Below are positions 43,781 to 52,622 of a stretch of DNA of 64,000 bases, piece after piece. The stretch lies in NCBI RefSeq assembly GCF_001038505.1, contig NZ_LDPY01000002.1, positions 372,001 through 436,000 on the forward strand. The letters run 5' to 3'. Position numbers and translations under genes: made by a program. Source of the stretch: Puniceibacterium sp. IMCC21224. GTDB lineage: Bacteria > Pseudomonadota > Alphaproteobacteria > Rhodobacterales > Rhodobacteraceae. Numbering within the stretch: the stretch's first letter is position 1; every line of letters starts with the position of its first letter. The notes under the pieces are model-generated. The model worked only from the letters and a program-made list of their open reading frames with translations, did no database searches and was not told the DNA's origin.

Positions 43781-44878
43781 ATGAATTTCCCGGCAATTGT
43801 GCACGACCTGGATATACCGGACGCGATGTCAGAGAATTTCTATTCCGGCCTGGAGGCCCGTTCCTTCTGGAAATTGGGGGTGGCTGAGACCAACCCTCTG
43901 GTGCCAGCCGACATCTACCGTAAGAAATGGACGATCGCGCCTGAGTGGGAGATCGGAACTGCCGGTAGCTGTTTCGCCCAGCATATCGCCCGCCACATGA
44001 CGAAGAACGGCTATGACGTCGTCGATGTGGAGCCCGCGCCAAAAGGGCTTGCCCCTGATCTGCGCCAGTCTTACGGTTTTTCGCTCTATTCCGGGCGCTA
44101 CGGCAATATCTACACCACGCGCCAGCTTCTCCAGCTGATCGAGGAGGTGTTTTCGCACGCCCCCCCGGAGCCGCTGATCTGGCAAAAGGACGGGCGGTTC
44201 TACGATGCCCTGCGGCCCAATATCGAACCCGGCGGATTTGCCTCGGTCGACGAACTTGTGGCGGCCCGCGCCTATCATCTGGCACGGCTGCGCCTGCTGT
44301 TCCGGCGCATCGACCTGTTCGTGTTTACCCTGGGGTTAACCGAGGCCTGGATGCACCGCGCCAGCGGGCGCGTGACGCCGTTGGCCCCGGGGGTGATCGC
44401 CGGTCAGGACGTGGCCGAGGACTATGCCTTCGTCAATTTCGGTTTCCCCGAGGTTCTGGGCGACTTTCAGGCGGCGATGGCCGTGCTGGCGCAGAACCGC
44501 GACAAGTCGCTGCGCACCATCGTGACGGTGTCGCCCGTGCCGCTGACCGCGACCGCGACCGGACAGCATGTCCTGCCTGCGACGAACTATTCCAAGGCGG
44601 TGTTACGCGCCGTGGCCGGTCATCTGAGTGAGACGCAGGACAGCATCGACTACTTCCCGAGTTACGAGATCGTCACCAACCCTGCGGCGCGGGGGCTGTT
44701 TTTTGCGCCGAACCTGCGTTCGGTCACCGAGCAGGGCGTCGCGACCGTGATGCAGACATTCTTTGCCGCGCATCCCGCGGTGCCGATGCAGCCGACCGCG
44801 GATTTTGCCCTGCCGCAACCGTCGTCGATCGAGGATCTCCAGTGTGAAGAGGCCCTGCTTGAGGCCTTTGGCAAATGA
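43781..44878 (+). CDS. GSCFA-domain protein
   Basis: 365 residues. The ATG at 43781 is the first start after the upstream IS debris. The GSCFA motif lies in WEIGTAGSCFAQHIARHM near 65, followed by YGFSLYSGRYGNIYTTRQLLQLIEE and the LFVFTLGLTEAWMHRASGRVTPLAPG block near 185. Family members are usually found with polysaccharide or capsule genes and have an SGNH-hydrolase-like core, but no biochemical function is firmly established. The stop overlaps the next gene (ATGA at 44875), so the two form an operon. No signal peptide. Confidence 0.87.
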   Translation: MNFPAIVHDLDIPDAMSENFYSGLEARSFWKLGVAETNPLVPADIYRKKWTIAPEWEIGTAGSCFAQHIARHMTKNGYDVVDVEPAPKGLAPDLRQSYGFSLYSGRYGNIYTTRQLLQLIEEVFSHAPPEPLIWQKDGRFYDALRPNIEPGGFASVDELVAARAYHLARLRLLFRRIDLFVFTLGLTEAWMHRASGRVTPLAPGVIAGQDVAEDYAFVNFGFPEVLGDFQAAMAVLAQNRDKSLRTIVTVSPVPLTATATGQHVLPATNYSKAVLRAVAGHLSETQDSIDYFPSYEIVTNPAARGLFFAPNLRSVTEQGVATVMQTFFAAHPAVPMQPTADFALPQPSSIEDLQCEEALLEAFGK

Positions 44879-45645
44879 AGCGCATCTGCTTTGTCGGCAA
44901 TTCCCATGTCGGGGCGATCAAGGGCGGGATGGATGCGCTGGAGGCGACCGGGGCGCTGGACGGCTTCGACATCACGATCTTTGGCAGCCACGGCGAATCC
45001 CTGAAATCCTGCTATGTCCGGGACGGCGTCATCACCTCGGACAAGGACTTTGTGCGCGAGCGGTTTGCCTGGACCTCCGGCGGGCAGAGCGAGGTTCGGA
45101 TTGCCGATTTTGACGCGGTTTTCGTTATTGCCGGGCCTTCGCTTTTTTCGGTGATGTACCTGTTCTCGGACAGTCCCAAGGAGGCCCTGCGCGACATTCC
45201 GGAAATGAGCGCGGCTTTGGTCTCGGTGGTTCTGGACAGCATGAGAGACGCCTGGCATTTCGACCTGACGCGGCAGATCGCGCTGGCCCGGCCAGAGGTG
45301 CCGGTGACGCATGTGGGGGTTCCGTTCCGGTCGGAAGCAGCACCGCGTCCGCAGTTTGTCCTGCAAAACGCAGCGGATGTGACAACGGGTTTGGCCGGTA
45401 GACTTGCCCGGCTGAAGGAGAATATCCGCACCAGTGCCCTGTCCTTTCCCGACGGGCTTTTCGCGCTGTCTCATCCCCCCGCCGCGGTTCTGGAAGAGCA
45501 CGGCATCTTCACACGCCACGCCTTTTGCCGGGGTTCGCAACGGTTTTCCCCGAACAAGGACGGGGCGCATCCTGAAGATGATTTCCAGCACATGAATGCC
45601 GATTACGGCGTACATATACTGCGGCATCTGCTGGATCTGGGCTAA
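44875..45645 (+). CDS. SGNH-hydrolase-like protein coupled to GSCFA
   Basis: 256 residues. N-terminal KRICFVGNSHVGAIKGGMDAL carries a G-N-S-H block I with candidate nucleophile Ser. The C-terminal HPEDDFQHMNADYGVHIL contains a D-x-x-H-like block V, and AVFVIAGPSLF could be the central block. It therefore looks like a divergent SGNH/GDSL esterase, perhaps removing or adding O-acyl groups on a surface glycan together with the GSCFA partner. Identification is from motifs only. Confidence 0.65.
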   Translation: MKRICFVGNSHVGAIKGGMDALEATGALDGFDITIFGSHGESLKSCYVRDGVITSDKDFVRERFAWTSGGQSEVRIADFDAVFVIAGPSLFSVMYLFSDSPKEALRDIPEMSAALVSVVLDSMRDAWHFDLTRQIALARPEVPVTHVGVPFRSEAAPRPQFVLQNAADVTTGLAGRLARLKENIRTSALSFPDGLFALSHPPAAVLEEHGIFTRHAFCRGSQRFSPNKDGAHPEDDFQHMNADYGVHILRHLLDLG

Positions 45646-45860
45646 GGGGGACGGGGTGCTGAGGACACAAAACTTACCGAAATCCAGGGGATTCTACCTT
45701 CGCGATTTGTCTCGGCCAAACCATTGATATCTTTTGGGAGGCTGTGATGGACAAAGGCACCGCTACTTGGGGAATATCGGTTGAAATCCAGCGTTTAAAT
45801 TTCTGCGCTGAGACATTGCCCAAAAATTGGCTTTCGAAATTAGTTAATAAATACAAATAC
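45646..45860. other. Intergenic, AT-richer, no gene
   Basis: About 215 bases after the SGNH-like gene with no supportable feature; base composition shifts to lower GC toward the IS fragments that follow. Confidence 0.35.
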
Positions 45861-45917
45861 CTCAGGCCGCTCGCAGCCCTTCAGCAGCTCGTCCAGCAGT
45901 TCCTTGGTAATCGTCAT
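45861..45917 (-). pseudogene. IS256-family transposase, first 19 codons
   Basis: From ATG 45917 the minus strand reads MTITKELLDELLKGCERPE, the usual start of IS256-type transposases; it then diverges and stops. No more of the gene is found nearby. Confidence 0.6.
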
Positions 45918-46003
45918 CGTCCTTGCTCCCCTCAGGAAACATGGACCAGTTCACAAATACACGGAAGGTCGGACACTCTCAGGCGGATCGCAAGACCGCC
46001 TGA

Positions 46004-46066
46004 GAGTTCCTTGAACTTCTGCTCAAGGCCGTCCCCTATCGCATCCACACGATCCTGACTGACAAC
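46004..46066 (+). pseudogene. IS481-family transposase crumb (second DDE Asp region)
   Basis: EFLELLLKAVPYRIHTILTD (21 codons with the following Asn) matches the segment leading to the second catalytic Asp of IS481-like transposases (AVPYRIHTVLTDNG). It is cut on both sides. Confidence 0.6.
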
Positions 46067-46276
46067 GTCCTATGCGAGGAATAATTGGCTGATTTGGCAT
46101 CAGGTCATTGTCATATCGAGTTGCCTCGATACAGTTCATAAACTGTCTCATTTTGGCAATTTGGTCCACGACAGTCTCTCCCATAACAAACACAGAGTAC
46201 GCTTTTGCGGCTCTCACGGTCCTTAAGACGAGATCATCGGGTCGCTAACACCAGAGGCCGGGACTGAACAACTAGT

Positions 46277-46348
46277 GATGCCGCCATTCAAACTTGTCTG
46301 ACGCTGAAGATCGCGGTTGGCATGCCGCTTCGCCAGACAACTGGCTTC
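46277..46348 (+). pseudogene. IS5-family transposase crumb
   Basis: DAAIQTCLTLKIAVGMPLRQ followed by TTGF is the conserved N-terminal helix pair of IS5-family transposases (DAAIQTCLTMKVLFGMALRQTTGF). The frame then degenerates. With the two preceding fragments it shows three transposon families within 500 bases. Confidence 0.65.
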
Positions 46349-46477
46349 TGCACGATCTTGTTGTGTCTTGCAGCGGGATGCCGCCCCCCAAACGACATCG
46401 GATGTGTCAAGCTGGTTCCGCAACCGAGACCAGCTTGAACGATGATCAGAAGTAGTGGATCACCTGTTGTCAACCAC

Positions 46478-47494
46478 CTATCCGAAATGCTTGGCCGCTT
46501 CCCTCGCCGCGGACATATCGGCGACCGCAGCGATGGGTTGCTTTTGTTTGAGACTGCCGAGACCGACAAACATGTCCTGCAAATAGTCGATGTCGGTGTC
46601 GCTGATGGACAGATCTCCCGAATATGGGCGCTGGTTCTGGTTGTAGTCCCAGATCGCCTGCGCCGAAGGTTCGTCGAAATCCTTTTGGGCGGCCTTTCGG
46701 GCCTCGAAAAAGGCATCTCGGGCCTCGGGCGTCATCAGATATTCATAGAGCGCACCAAAGGCTGCCATCACCGCTACAAGACCTTCGTGCTTGTCGCGGA
46801 TCGCCTCGTCCGAAGCATAGGCGGTCTGGAAGGTGTAGTGCGGCAGCGCCTCCCACATGTTGCCCTGCTGAACCACGTCCAGTCCGTCGCTGTCGTTCAG
46901 ATGCGACACGCTGGAACAGCAGGCGTCGGCCGAGCCGTCGACCACGGCCTTGTAGCAATTGTCGTTGCTGCCCTTGTTGACAAATGTCACCTCTGTCGGG
47001 TCGATACCGTTTTCCTTGAGCAACTGGAGCATCAGAGCGTGCAGCAGGCCAAGGTCGCCACCAACGGCAATGGTCTTGCCCCTGAGATCCGCGAGGGTCG
47101 CGATACCCTCGGGTTTTGCAAAGACTGTCAGCGCAGTCTTCTTCATCCCGGCGCCGACAATCTTGAGCTTGGCGCCCTGCTCGATCCGCGGCAATACCAT
47201 GTTGTAGCCTGAAACCATGCATAGGTCTGCGGCCCCTGAGGCGATGGTGTCAAACGGGCCGGTGGCACCGGGGGCGTCGACGATCACAGTGTCAGCGCCA
47301 AATTTCCCGAGAAAGCCCTGTTGCGCCATCAGCGCGTTCAGCGTCCGGTTTTCCAGCCCCGGATTGGTGGCAATGGCGATCTGGGTTGCGGCGGCCCGCG
47401 CGATATAGGGCGCTGCCAGACCGCCGACGGCCAGGCCTAGCCCGGTCAGGCTTGCGGTGCGCAAGAACCGGCGGCGGTTGAATATCTGGGTCAT
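46478..47494 (-). CDS. NMT1/TAXI-like periplasmic binding protein, Tat-exported, orphan
   Basis: 338 residues from the ATG at 47494, preceded by GGAGGAGACATCA. N-terminal FNRRRFLRTASLTGLGLAVGG is a Tat signal (RRRFLR) ending ARAAA. The body, with IAIATNPGLENRTLNALMAQQGFLGKFG, ADLRGKTIAVGGDLGLLHALMLQLL and VVDGSADACCSSVSHLND, belongs to the ABC-type nitrate/sulfonate/thiamine-precursor (NMT1/SsuA) binding proteins. No ABC ATPase or permease is next to it, so it either uses components elsewhere or serves another role. It is divergent from the tctC at 47871. Confidence 0.82.
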   Translation of the reverse strand: MTQIFNRRRFLRTASLTGLGLAVGGLAAPYIARAAATQIAIATNPGLENRTLNALMAQQGFLGKFGADTVIVDAPGATGPFDTIASGAADLCMVSGYNMVLPRIEQGAKLKIVGAGMKKTALTVFAKPEGIATLADLRGKTIAVGGDLGLLHALMLQLLKENGIDPTEVTFVNKGSNDNCYKAVVDGSADACCSSVSHLNDSDGLDVVQQGNMWEALPHYTFQTAYASDEAIRDKHEGLVAVMAAFGALYEYLMTPEARDAFFEARKAAQKDFDEPSAQAIWDYNQNQRPYSGDLSISDTDIDYLQDMFVGLGSLKQKQPIAAVADMSAAREAAKHFG

Positions 47495-47631
47495 TGATGT
47501 CTCCTCCTGCGGACATTTCCGCCGTTCCCGGGAACCTGGCGGGCCGACGGCATACCCAGGATCGACCGCGGAAGGCCGGAGCACCAATTCGAAAGCCATC
47601 GCCAAAGATAGGATGGTTGCCCGCTACCCGA

Positions 47632-47688
47632 GTCATTGGAAATTGTGACCGACGGGGCGCATCGCGAAACACGCCGCGGTCATTGGAA
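47632..47688 (+). promoter_or_regulatory. Direct repeat in the divergent promoter region
   Basis: GTCATTGGAA occurs at 47632-47641 and 47679-47688, followed by AT and TT, with a related CCAATTC about 45 bases to the left. The spacing of 47 bases (about 4.5 helical turns) could suit a regulator of the divergent genes at 47494 (-) and 47871 (+). The rest of 47495-47870 has no gene. Confidence 0.3.
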
Positions 47689-47870
47689 TTCAACCCAGCC
47701 CTATTCTCAGATCATGGGCAGGTGGCTAACTTGCCTACGATCAGCGTATCGCCGTGATGCGTGAAGGGGATGGAGCTTCGGACGTGTCCGGCAAACCAAA
47801 TGCCGGGCGTCGCAGAACGATATGTGGGCGCTACGACGCGCCCAAGAAGAAACCAAGAGGAGGAAACGAA

Positions 47871-48908
47871 ATGGCACTATCACACCTAAGGACGCTTTGC
47901 GGACTGGCACTGGTGGCGGCAACAGCAATCGCAGCGCCTGCCTTTGGCCAGACGGTCGAGGAATTCTACAGCGACAAGGACGTGACAATGATCGTCAGCG
48001 CCCCGGCGGGCACGCTGACCGACACCATCGTGCGCCAGTTCGCGCAGTATTACGTCAAGCATATCCCGGGCCAGCCCGATGCGATCGTGCTGAACGTGGC
48101 GGGGGCCGGCGGCATGGTCGCGGCGGCATCGCTGCAATCGAAACAGGACAACGACGGGTCAGTCATCGGGTTTCTGCAACGCAACAACCTGTATGTGCCG
48201 CTGCTCGATCCCAGCCAGAACGCCTTTGACCCGCGCGAGGTCACCTGGCTCGGCAGTCTGGACAAGGTCTATTACGCCATGGTCGCCATGACGCGGTCGG
48301 GCGTGACCACCGCCGACGACCTGTTTGACAAGCCTTTGGTGATCGGCGCCACCGGATTTGCCAATGAAAATCGGACAATGCCGGCGCTGGTCAACGACTA
48401 TCTTGGCGGTCAGATAAAGATCATTCCGGGCTATTCGGGCCGGGGCGAGGTTTATCTGGCGATGGAACGCGGCGAAGTTGATGGCTGGGCCTCGACGGTA
48501 GACGGGCTGTTTCAGGGTGAACCTGTGAACATGCTGGCGGATGGCACCATGAAGGTGCTGCTGAATCTGGGCTGGGTCAGCCACCCCGCGTTCCCGGATG
48601 TGCCGAACCTGACGCCCTATGTCACCGACCCGGACGTCAAGGCACTGCTCGATTTCTTCCTGCTGCCATTGCAGGCGGGTCGCCCCTTTGCCGTGCCGAA
48701 TGGTGTGCCGCAGGACCGTGTCGATGCGCTGCGCGCCGCGTTTGACGCAACCATGGCCGATCCCGAATTCCTGGCCGCGATGAAGGCGAAGAATTATGGC
48801 GTCGACCCGATCAGCGGTGCCGAGGTCGAACAAATCATCGAAACGCTCTGGTCCACACCCGAGGTGCAGCTTGAAACCGCACGTCAGGTTGTGACGCCAC
48901 AGGGCTGA
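47871..48908 (+). CDS. Divergent TctC-type receptor (EEFYSD subgroup)
   Basis: 345 residues; ATG at 47871 follows AGAGGAGGAAACGA. Signal peptide ends near PAFGQ. The mature start TVEEFYSDKDVTMIVSAPAGTLTDTIVRQFAQY differs from ordinary TctC (YPxKPIxxIVPFxxGG) but keeps the NVAGAGGMVAAASLQSKQDNDGSVIG loop. A long lineage-specific C-terminal half follows. It is closely related to 55305-56339. It is in an operon with a LigI-like hydrolase, a TctA-TctB fusion and a carboxymuconolactone-decarboxylase-family gene, so it likely feeds that fusion permease. Confidence 0.85.
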   Translation: MALSHLRTLCGLALVAATAIAAPAFGQTVEEFYSDKDVTMIVSAPAGTLTDTIVRQFAQYYVKHIPGQPDAIVLNVAGAGGMVAAASLQSKQDNDGSVIGFLQRNNLYVPLLDPSQNAFDPREVTWLGSLDKVYYAMVAMTRSGVTTADDLFDKPLVIGATGFANENRTMPALVNDYLGGQIKIIPGYSGRGEVYLAMERGEVDGWASTVDGLFQGEPVNMLADGTMKVLLNLGWVSHPAFPDVPNLTPYVTDPDVKALLDFFLLPLQAGRPFAVPNGVPQDRVDALRAAFDATMADPEFLAAMKAKNYGVDPISGAEVEQIIETLWSTPEVQLETARQVVTPQG

Positions 48909-48925
48909 GCGACTCCTGCGACAAT

Positions 48926-48952
48926 CCTGGCGCGGACCTGGTTCGCGCCAGG
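48926..48952 (+). other. Intercistronic hairpin after the TctC-type gene
   Basis: CCTGGCGCG (48926-48934) and CGCGCCAGG (48944-48952) pair perfectly with a nine-base loop, directly after the receptor gene and before the hydrolase gene. Same arrangement as after the receptor genes at 11756 and 38791. Confidence 0.6.
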
Positions 48953-49042
48953 CCGCTAAACGCCAGATCTCCGTCAGGAGGCAGGCAGTTCACGACCCGG
49001 TCGCCGCGCGTGACGGTCCATTTGCAAGAGGTCCCATTTCCC

Positions 49043-49897
49043 ATGACACCCCGGATCATCGACATCCACCCGCATATCATCTCGGCGGACACCGACCGCT
49101 ATCCGATTGCCCCGCAGGCCGGCCACCGGTCGACCTGGTCGGAAAAGCGGCCATCGAGTTTCGAGGAACTGATCGCCGGGATGGACGAGGCCGGGATCGC
49201 CAAGGCAGCCATCGTGCATTCCTCGACCACCTACGGCCACAACAACGATTATGTCACCGACAGCGTGGCGACACAGCCAGAACGCTTTACCGCCGTGTGT
49301 TCGTTCGACCTGCTAGCGCCGGATGCCCTGCAGACCTTTGAACACTGGCAGTCCCGTGGCATGGGTGGTGTCCGCCTGTTCACCGGCGGCGCCACCAAAC
49401 AGACCGACGGGCGTTGGCTGGTCAATCCCATCACCTTTCCGGTGTGGGAACGCTGCGGCGAGCTAGGCATGTCGATGGTGATCCAGACGACCCCTGCGGG
49501 TCTGTCGATGGTGGCGGAACTGGCGGAAAGGTTCCCGAAGGTCAAGATCGCTCTGGACCATTGCGGACGCCCGGTGCTGTCCGAGGGTTCGCCCTACCCT
49601 GCCTGTGCTGCCCTGTTCGATCTGGCGAAATTCGATAACGTCTATCTCAAGATCACGCCAAAGACATTCGATCTGGCGCAGGCTGCGCCCGGGGGGGCGG
49701 ACGCGTTCTTTGCGCATCTGGTCGGGGTTTTCGGGGCGAACCATCTGGCGTTCGGCTCGAACCACCCGGCATCGGACGGGTCGATGAAGGCGCTGATCGA
49801 CCAGGGGCAGACCTGCTTCCGCGCCCTGTCCGACGACGACCGGGCCTGGATCTGGGGCCGGACGGCACAGACGCTGTATCCGATGCTGGCGGACTAA
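49043..49897 (+). CDS. LigI-like amidohydrolase (2-pyrone-4,6-dicarboxylate lactonase family) A
   Basis: 284 residues from the ATG at 49043. The HxH motif is in RIIDIHPHIISADTD near residue 9, a metal- or substrate-site His in KIALDHCGRPV near 178 and the C-terminal Asp region in FGSNHPASDGSMK near 240. This is the amidohydrolase branch that includes LigI, which opens a pyrone dicarboxylate lactone in protocatechuate 4,5-cleavage. It is cotranscribed with a TTT importer and paralogous to 59410-60282. The substrate is probably a lactone or a carboxylated cyclic acid. Confidence 0.82.
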   Translation: MTPRIIDIHPHIISADTDRYPIAPQAGHRSTWSEKRPSSFEELIAGMDEAGIAKAAIVHSSTTYGHNNDYVTDSVATQPERFTAVCSFDLLAPDALQTFEHWQSRGMGGVRLFTGGATKQTDGRWLVNPITFPVWERCGELGMSMVIQTTPAGLSMVAELAERFPKVKIALDHCGRPVLSEGSPYPACAALFDLAKFDNVYLKITPKTFDLAQAAPGGADAFFAHLVGVFGANHLAFGSNHPASDGSMKALIDQGQTCFRALSDDDRAWIWGRTAQTLYPMLAD

Positions 49898-49990
49898 CGA
49901 CCGGGCATCGGCACCACACACACTTTTGGGGGCCACCGGCCCGGTCCTGCCGGGCGGCGGATGGCCGCGCCGACAAAGAGGTAGCACACC

Positions 49991-52039
49991 GTGGAATTTC
50001 TGAGCGACTCTGTCATGTTGTCTGCCGCTGGAGAGGCGCTTGGCATCATCTTGCAGCCTGAACGGCTGATGTTCCTGTGGCTGGGCGTGCTGATCGGGCT
50101 GGCGCTGGGGCTGATGCCCGGTATCGGCGGGTTGACCGGATTTGCGCTGCTGGTGCCGTTCACTTACACGATGGACCCTTTCGCGGCTTTTGCCATGCTG
50201 CTGGGGATGCACGCGGTCGTCACCACGTCCGACACCATCCCGGCGGTACTGTTCGGCGTGCCGGGGTCGGCGGCCAGTCAGGCCACCGTGCTGGATGGCC
50301 TGCCGATGACCAAACGTGGCGAGGCCGGGCGCGCGCTGAGCGCGAGCTACATGGCATCGCTGCTGGGTGGGTTGATCGGCGCGCTGCTGCTGGCAGTGAC
50401 ATTGCCGGTGGTGCGGCCACTGGTGCTATCCATCGCCACGCCGGAACTGCTGGGCCTGACCATTTTCGGCATTGCCATGGTGTCCACGCTGTCGGGCAAC
50501 GCGCCGATGCGAGGCATGGTGGCGGCCTGTCTGGGCATCTTGATCGGCATGATCGGTACCAACGTCCAGACCGGGCAGATGCGCTGGACCGGTGGGCTGC
50601 TCTATTTACAGGACGGACTACCGCTGTTGCCGGTGCTACTGGGCATGTTTGCCCTGCCCGAGCTGTGCGATCTGGCGATCGGTCGCAAGGCGGTGGCCGA
50701 AAGCGTGAAATTCAACGCCCGCGAAGGGATGAAGCAGGGTGTCACCGACGTCTTCCGCAACTGGTCTCTGGTGCTGCGGTGCAGCGGCATCGGCGCAATC
50801 ATCGGCGCCATTCCGGGCATCACCGGATCGGTGGTGGACTGGATCGCGTACGGCCACGCGCTGCAATCGGAAAAGGGCGCCAAGGAAACATTTACCAAAG
50901 GTGACGTGCGCGGCGTGATCGCGCCGGAGGCGGCCAACAACGCCCTGAACGGCGGCTCTCTGGTGCCCCTGCTGGCCTTTGGCGTGCCCGGAGGTGCAGC
51001 CACCGCGATCCTGCTGGGCGCAATGATGGTACATGGCTTTATCCCCGGCCCGGACATGCTGACCAAGGATCTGAACGTCACCTATTCGATGATCTGGTCG
51101 ATCGCGCTGGCCAACGTCTTTGGCGCCGGGCTGTGTTTCCTGCTCTCCGGGCAGTTCGCCAAGATTTCCACCCTGCGCTACACGCTGATCCTGCCGGTCA
51201 TCATGGCCATCGTCTATATCGGCGCCTTTCAAGGGTCGCGAAGCTGGGGCGACCTTTATGCGCTACTGCTGTTCGGGGCGCTTGGCTGGGCGATGAAGCG
51301 ACTAAAATGGCCGCGCCCGCCGCTGATCCTCGGTCTGGTGCTGGGTGTGCTGATCGAACGGTATATGTCGATCTCGTTCCTGCGCTACGATATGGGTTGG
51401 CTGCTGCGTCCGGGCGTGGTGGTGTTTCTGGTCCTTTCGGCTCTGGTCCTGCTTGGCCCGCTGTTCACGATGCTGCGCACTGGCGGGCTGGCACGGCTGA
51501 AACCCAGCGGCAGGGTCGATGTCGGCCCAGCGGATCTGATGTATGTGCTGTTCATCGGCACCGGACTTTACATGCTGATCACCGCGCAGGCCTGGTTCTT
51601 TAACGCCAAGATCGGGCCGACGGTGATTTCGGCCACCCTGGTCATCGCGGGGACGATCAGCCTGGCCTACAAGGTGTTCGTCGGTCGGCCCGCCGCTTCG
51701 GTCGCCGAAGGGGGCGCGATCCACATGGATCTGGAATCAGACGGCGACGAGGCATTGCCGAACAAGGTGGCACTGGGCCGGGCAGCGCAATTCTTTGGCT
51801 GGTTTGTCGCCTTTCTGGCCTGCGTCGCGGTCATCGGGATGATCCCGGCGGTGCCGCTGCTGATCGTCGCCTACATGCGTGTCGAGGGACGCGAACCGTG
51901 GCGGCTTTGCCTGATCCTCGCTGCCTGTGTGACGGTCGTGATCTATGTGGTGTTCGATCAGATCATCGGTATCCCCTGGCCGGACAGCCTGCTGGGGAAC
52001 TGGTTCCCGACGGTCGCGCGTTACATCCCCTCGATGTGA
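49991..52039 (+). CDS. TctA-TctB fusion permease of a tripartite tricarboxylate transporter (2)
   Basis: 682 residues from a GTG start, same length and layout as 35271-37319 and clearly paralogous. TctA part: GLMPGIGGLTGFALLVPFTY, HAVVTTSDTIPAVLFGVPGSAASQATVLDG, GAIIGAIPGITGSVVDWIAYGHAL, APEAANNALNGGSLVPLLAFGVPGGAATAILLGA. TctB-like C-terminal part from about 510: ADLMYVLFIGTGLYMLI, IGPTVISATLVIAGTISLAYK, FFGWFVAFLACVAVIGMIPAVPLLIVAYM. Here it has its own receptor (47871) and a hydrolase gene upstream, so it is a two-protein importer: receptor plus fused permease. Confidence 0.87.
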   Translation: MEFLSDSVMLSAAGEALGIILQPERLMFLWLGVLIGLALGLMPGIGGLTGFALLVPFTYTMDPFAAFAMLLGMHAVVTTSDTIPAVLFGVPGSAASQATVLDGLPMTKRGEAGRALSASYMASLLGGLIGALLLAVTLPVVRPLVLSIATPELLGLTIFGIAMVSTLSGNAPMRGMVAACLGILIGMIGTNVQTGQMRWTGGLLYLQDGLPLLPVLLGMFALPELCDLAIGRKAVAESVKFNAREGMKQGVTDVFRNWSLVLRCSGIGAIIGAIPGITGSVVDWIAYGHALQSEKGAKETFTKGDVRGVIAPEAANNALNGGSLVPLLAFGVPGGAATAILLGAMMVHGFIPGPDMLTKDLNVTYSMIWSIALANVFGAGLCFLLSGQFAKISTLRYTLILPVIMAIVYIGAFQGSRSWGDLYALLLFGALGWAMKRLKWPRPPLILGLVLGVLIERYMSISFLRYDMGWLLRPGVVVFLVLSALVLLGPLFTMLRTGGLARLKPSGRVDVGPADLMYVLFIGTGLYMLITAQAWFFNAKIGPTVISATLVIAGTISLAYKVFVGRPAASVAEGGAIHMDLESDGDEALPNKVALGRAAQFFGWFVAFLACVAVIGMIPAVPLLIVAYMRVEGREPWRLCLILAACVTVVIYVVFDQIIGIPWPDSLLGNWFPTVARYIPSM

Positions 52040-52091
52040 GCCGCTGGTCCGGGAACACTTTCAGACAAATTGCGAAACAGGAGAACGACAC

Positions 52092-52622
52092 ATGGCCAAC
52101 ACCCGCATTACCCCAGTCGATCCAGAGACCGCCAGCCCGGAACAGAGCGCGATCATCGCACAGCTTGGCGCCGGGCGCGGACGGATCCCGACGCCGTTCA
52201 ACATCTGGCTGCACAACCCGCGCCTTGCCGAAGGGATGGAGATTATCGGCACCCATATCGACGCCTCCCCGGTGCTGAGCGAGGCCGAAAGCGAGGTGGC
52301 GATCCTGGCCACGGCGGTCCACTGGAATTCGCCCTATGTCATCGGCAACCATCGCCGCCACGCTCTCAAGACCGGTGTGCCAGAAGCGGTTGTCGAGGCA
52401 CTGCTCGAACAACGGCGGCCCGAGAGGGTCCAAGGGCGCTTTGGCGCGATCTGTGACGCAGTCTGCGACATCATCGCCGGAGGCGAGGTCGATGACGCAC
52501 GCTTTGCCCGCTACGACGCAGAGCTTGGCCGCGAGGTGATCGCCGAACTGCTGGTGACAGTGGGGTATTTCAGCTCTGTCTCGCTGGCCATGCGGCTGCA
52601 TGACATGAAGCCCAAGGGCTGA
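52092..52622 (+). CDS. Carboxymuconolactone decarboxylase-family protein without the redox Cys pair
   Basis: 176 residues, start ATG at 52092. The helical CMD fold is seen in ESEVAILATAVHWNSPYVIGNHRRHALKTGVPEAVVEAL; the AhpD-type CxxC is absent and the His is retained (NHRRHA), as in true 4-carboxymuconolactone decarboxylases rather than peroxidases. The C-terminal half has a second repeat-like segment. It is last in the tctC, hydrolase, tctAB operon. It may isomerise or decarboxylate a lactone or diacid intermediate. Confidence 0.78.
   Translation: MANTRITPVDPETASPEQSAIIAQLGAGRGRIPTPFNIWLHNPRLAEGMEIIGTHIDASPVLSEAESEVAILATAVHWNSPYVIGNHRRHALKTGVPEAVVEALLEQRRPERVQGRFGAICDAVCDIIAGGEVDDARFARYDAELGREVIAELLVTVGYFSSVSLAMRLHDMKPKG

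Noticed and set aside
46023..46217. 64-codon minus-strand ORF (MGETVVDQIAKMRQF...) between IS fragments
   Set aside because: The translation looks protein-like for about 35 residues but has no recognisable family or ribosome site, and it overlaps an IS481 crumb; not enough to call.
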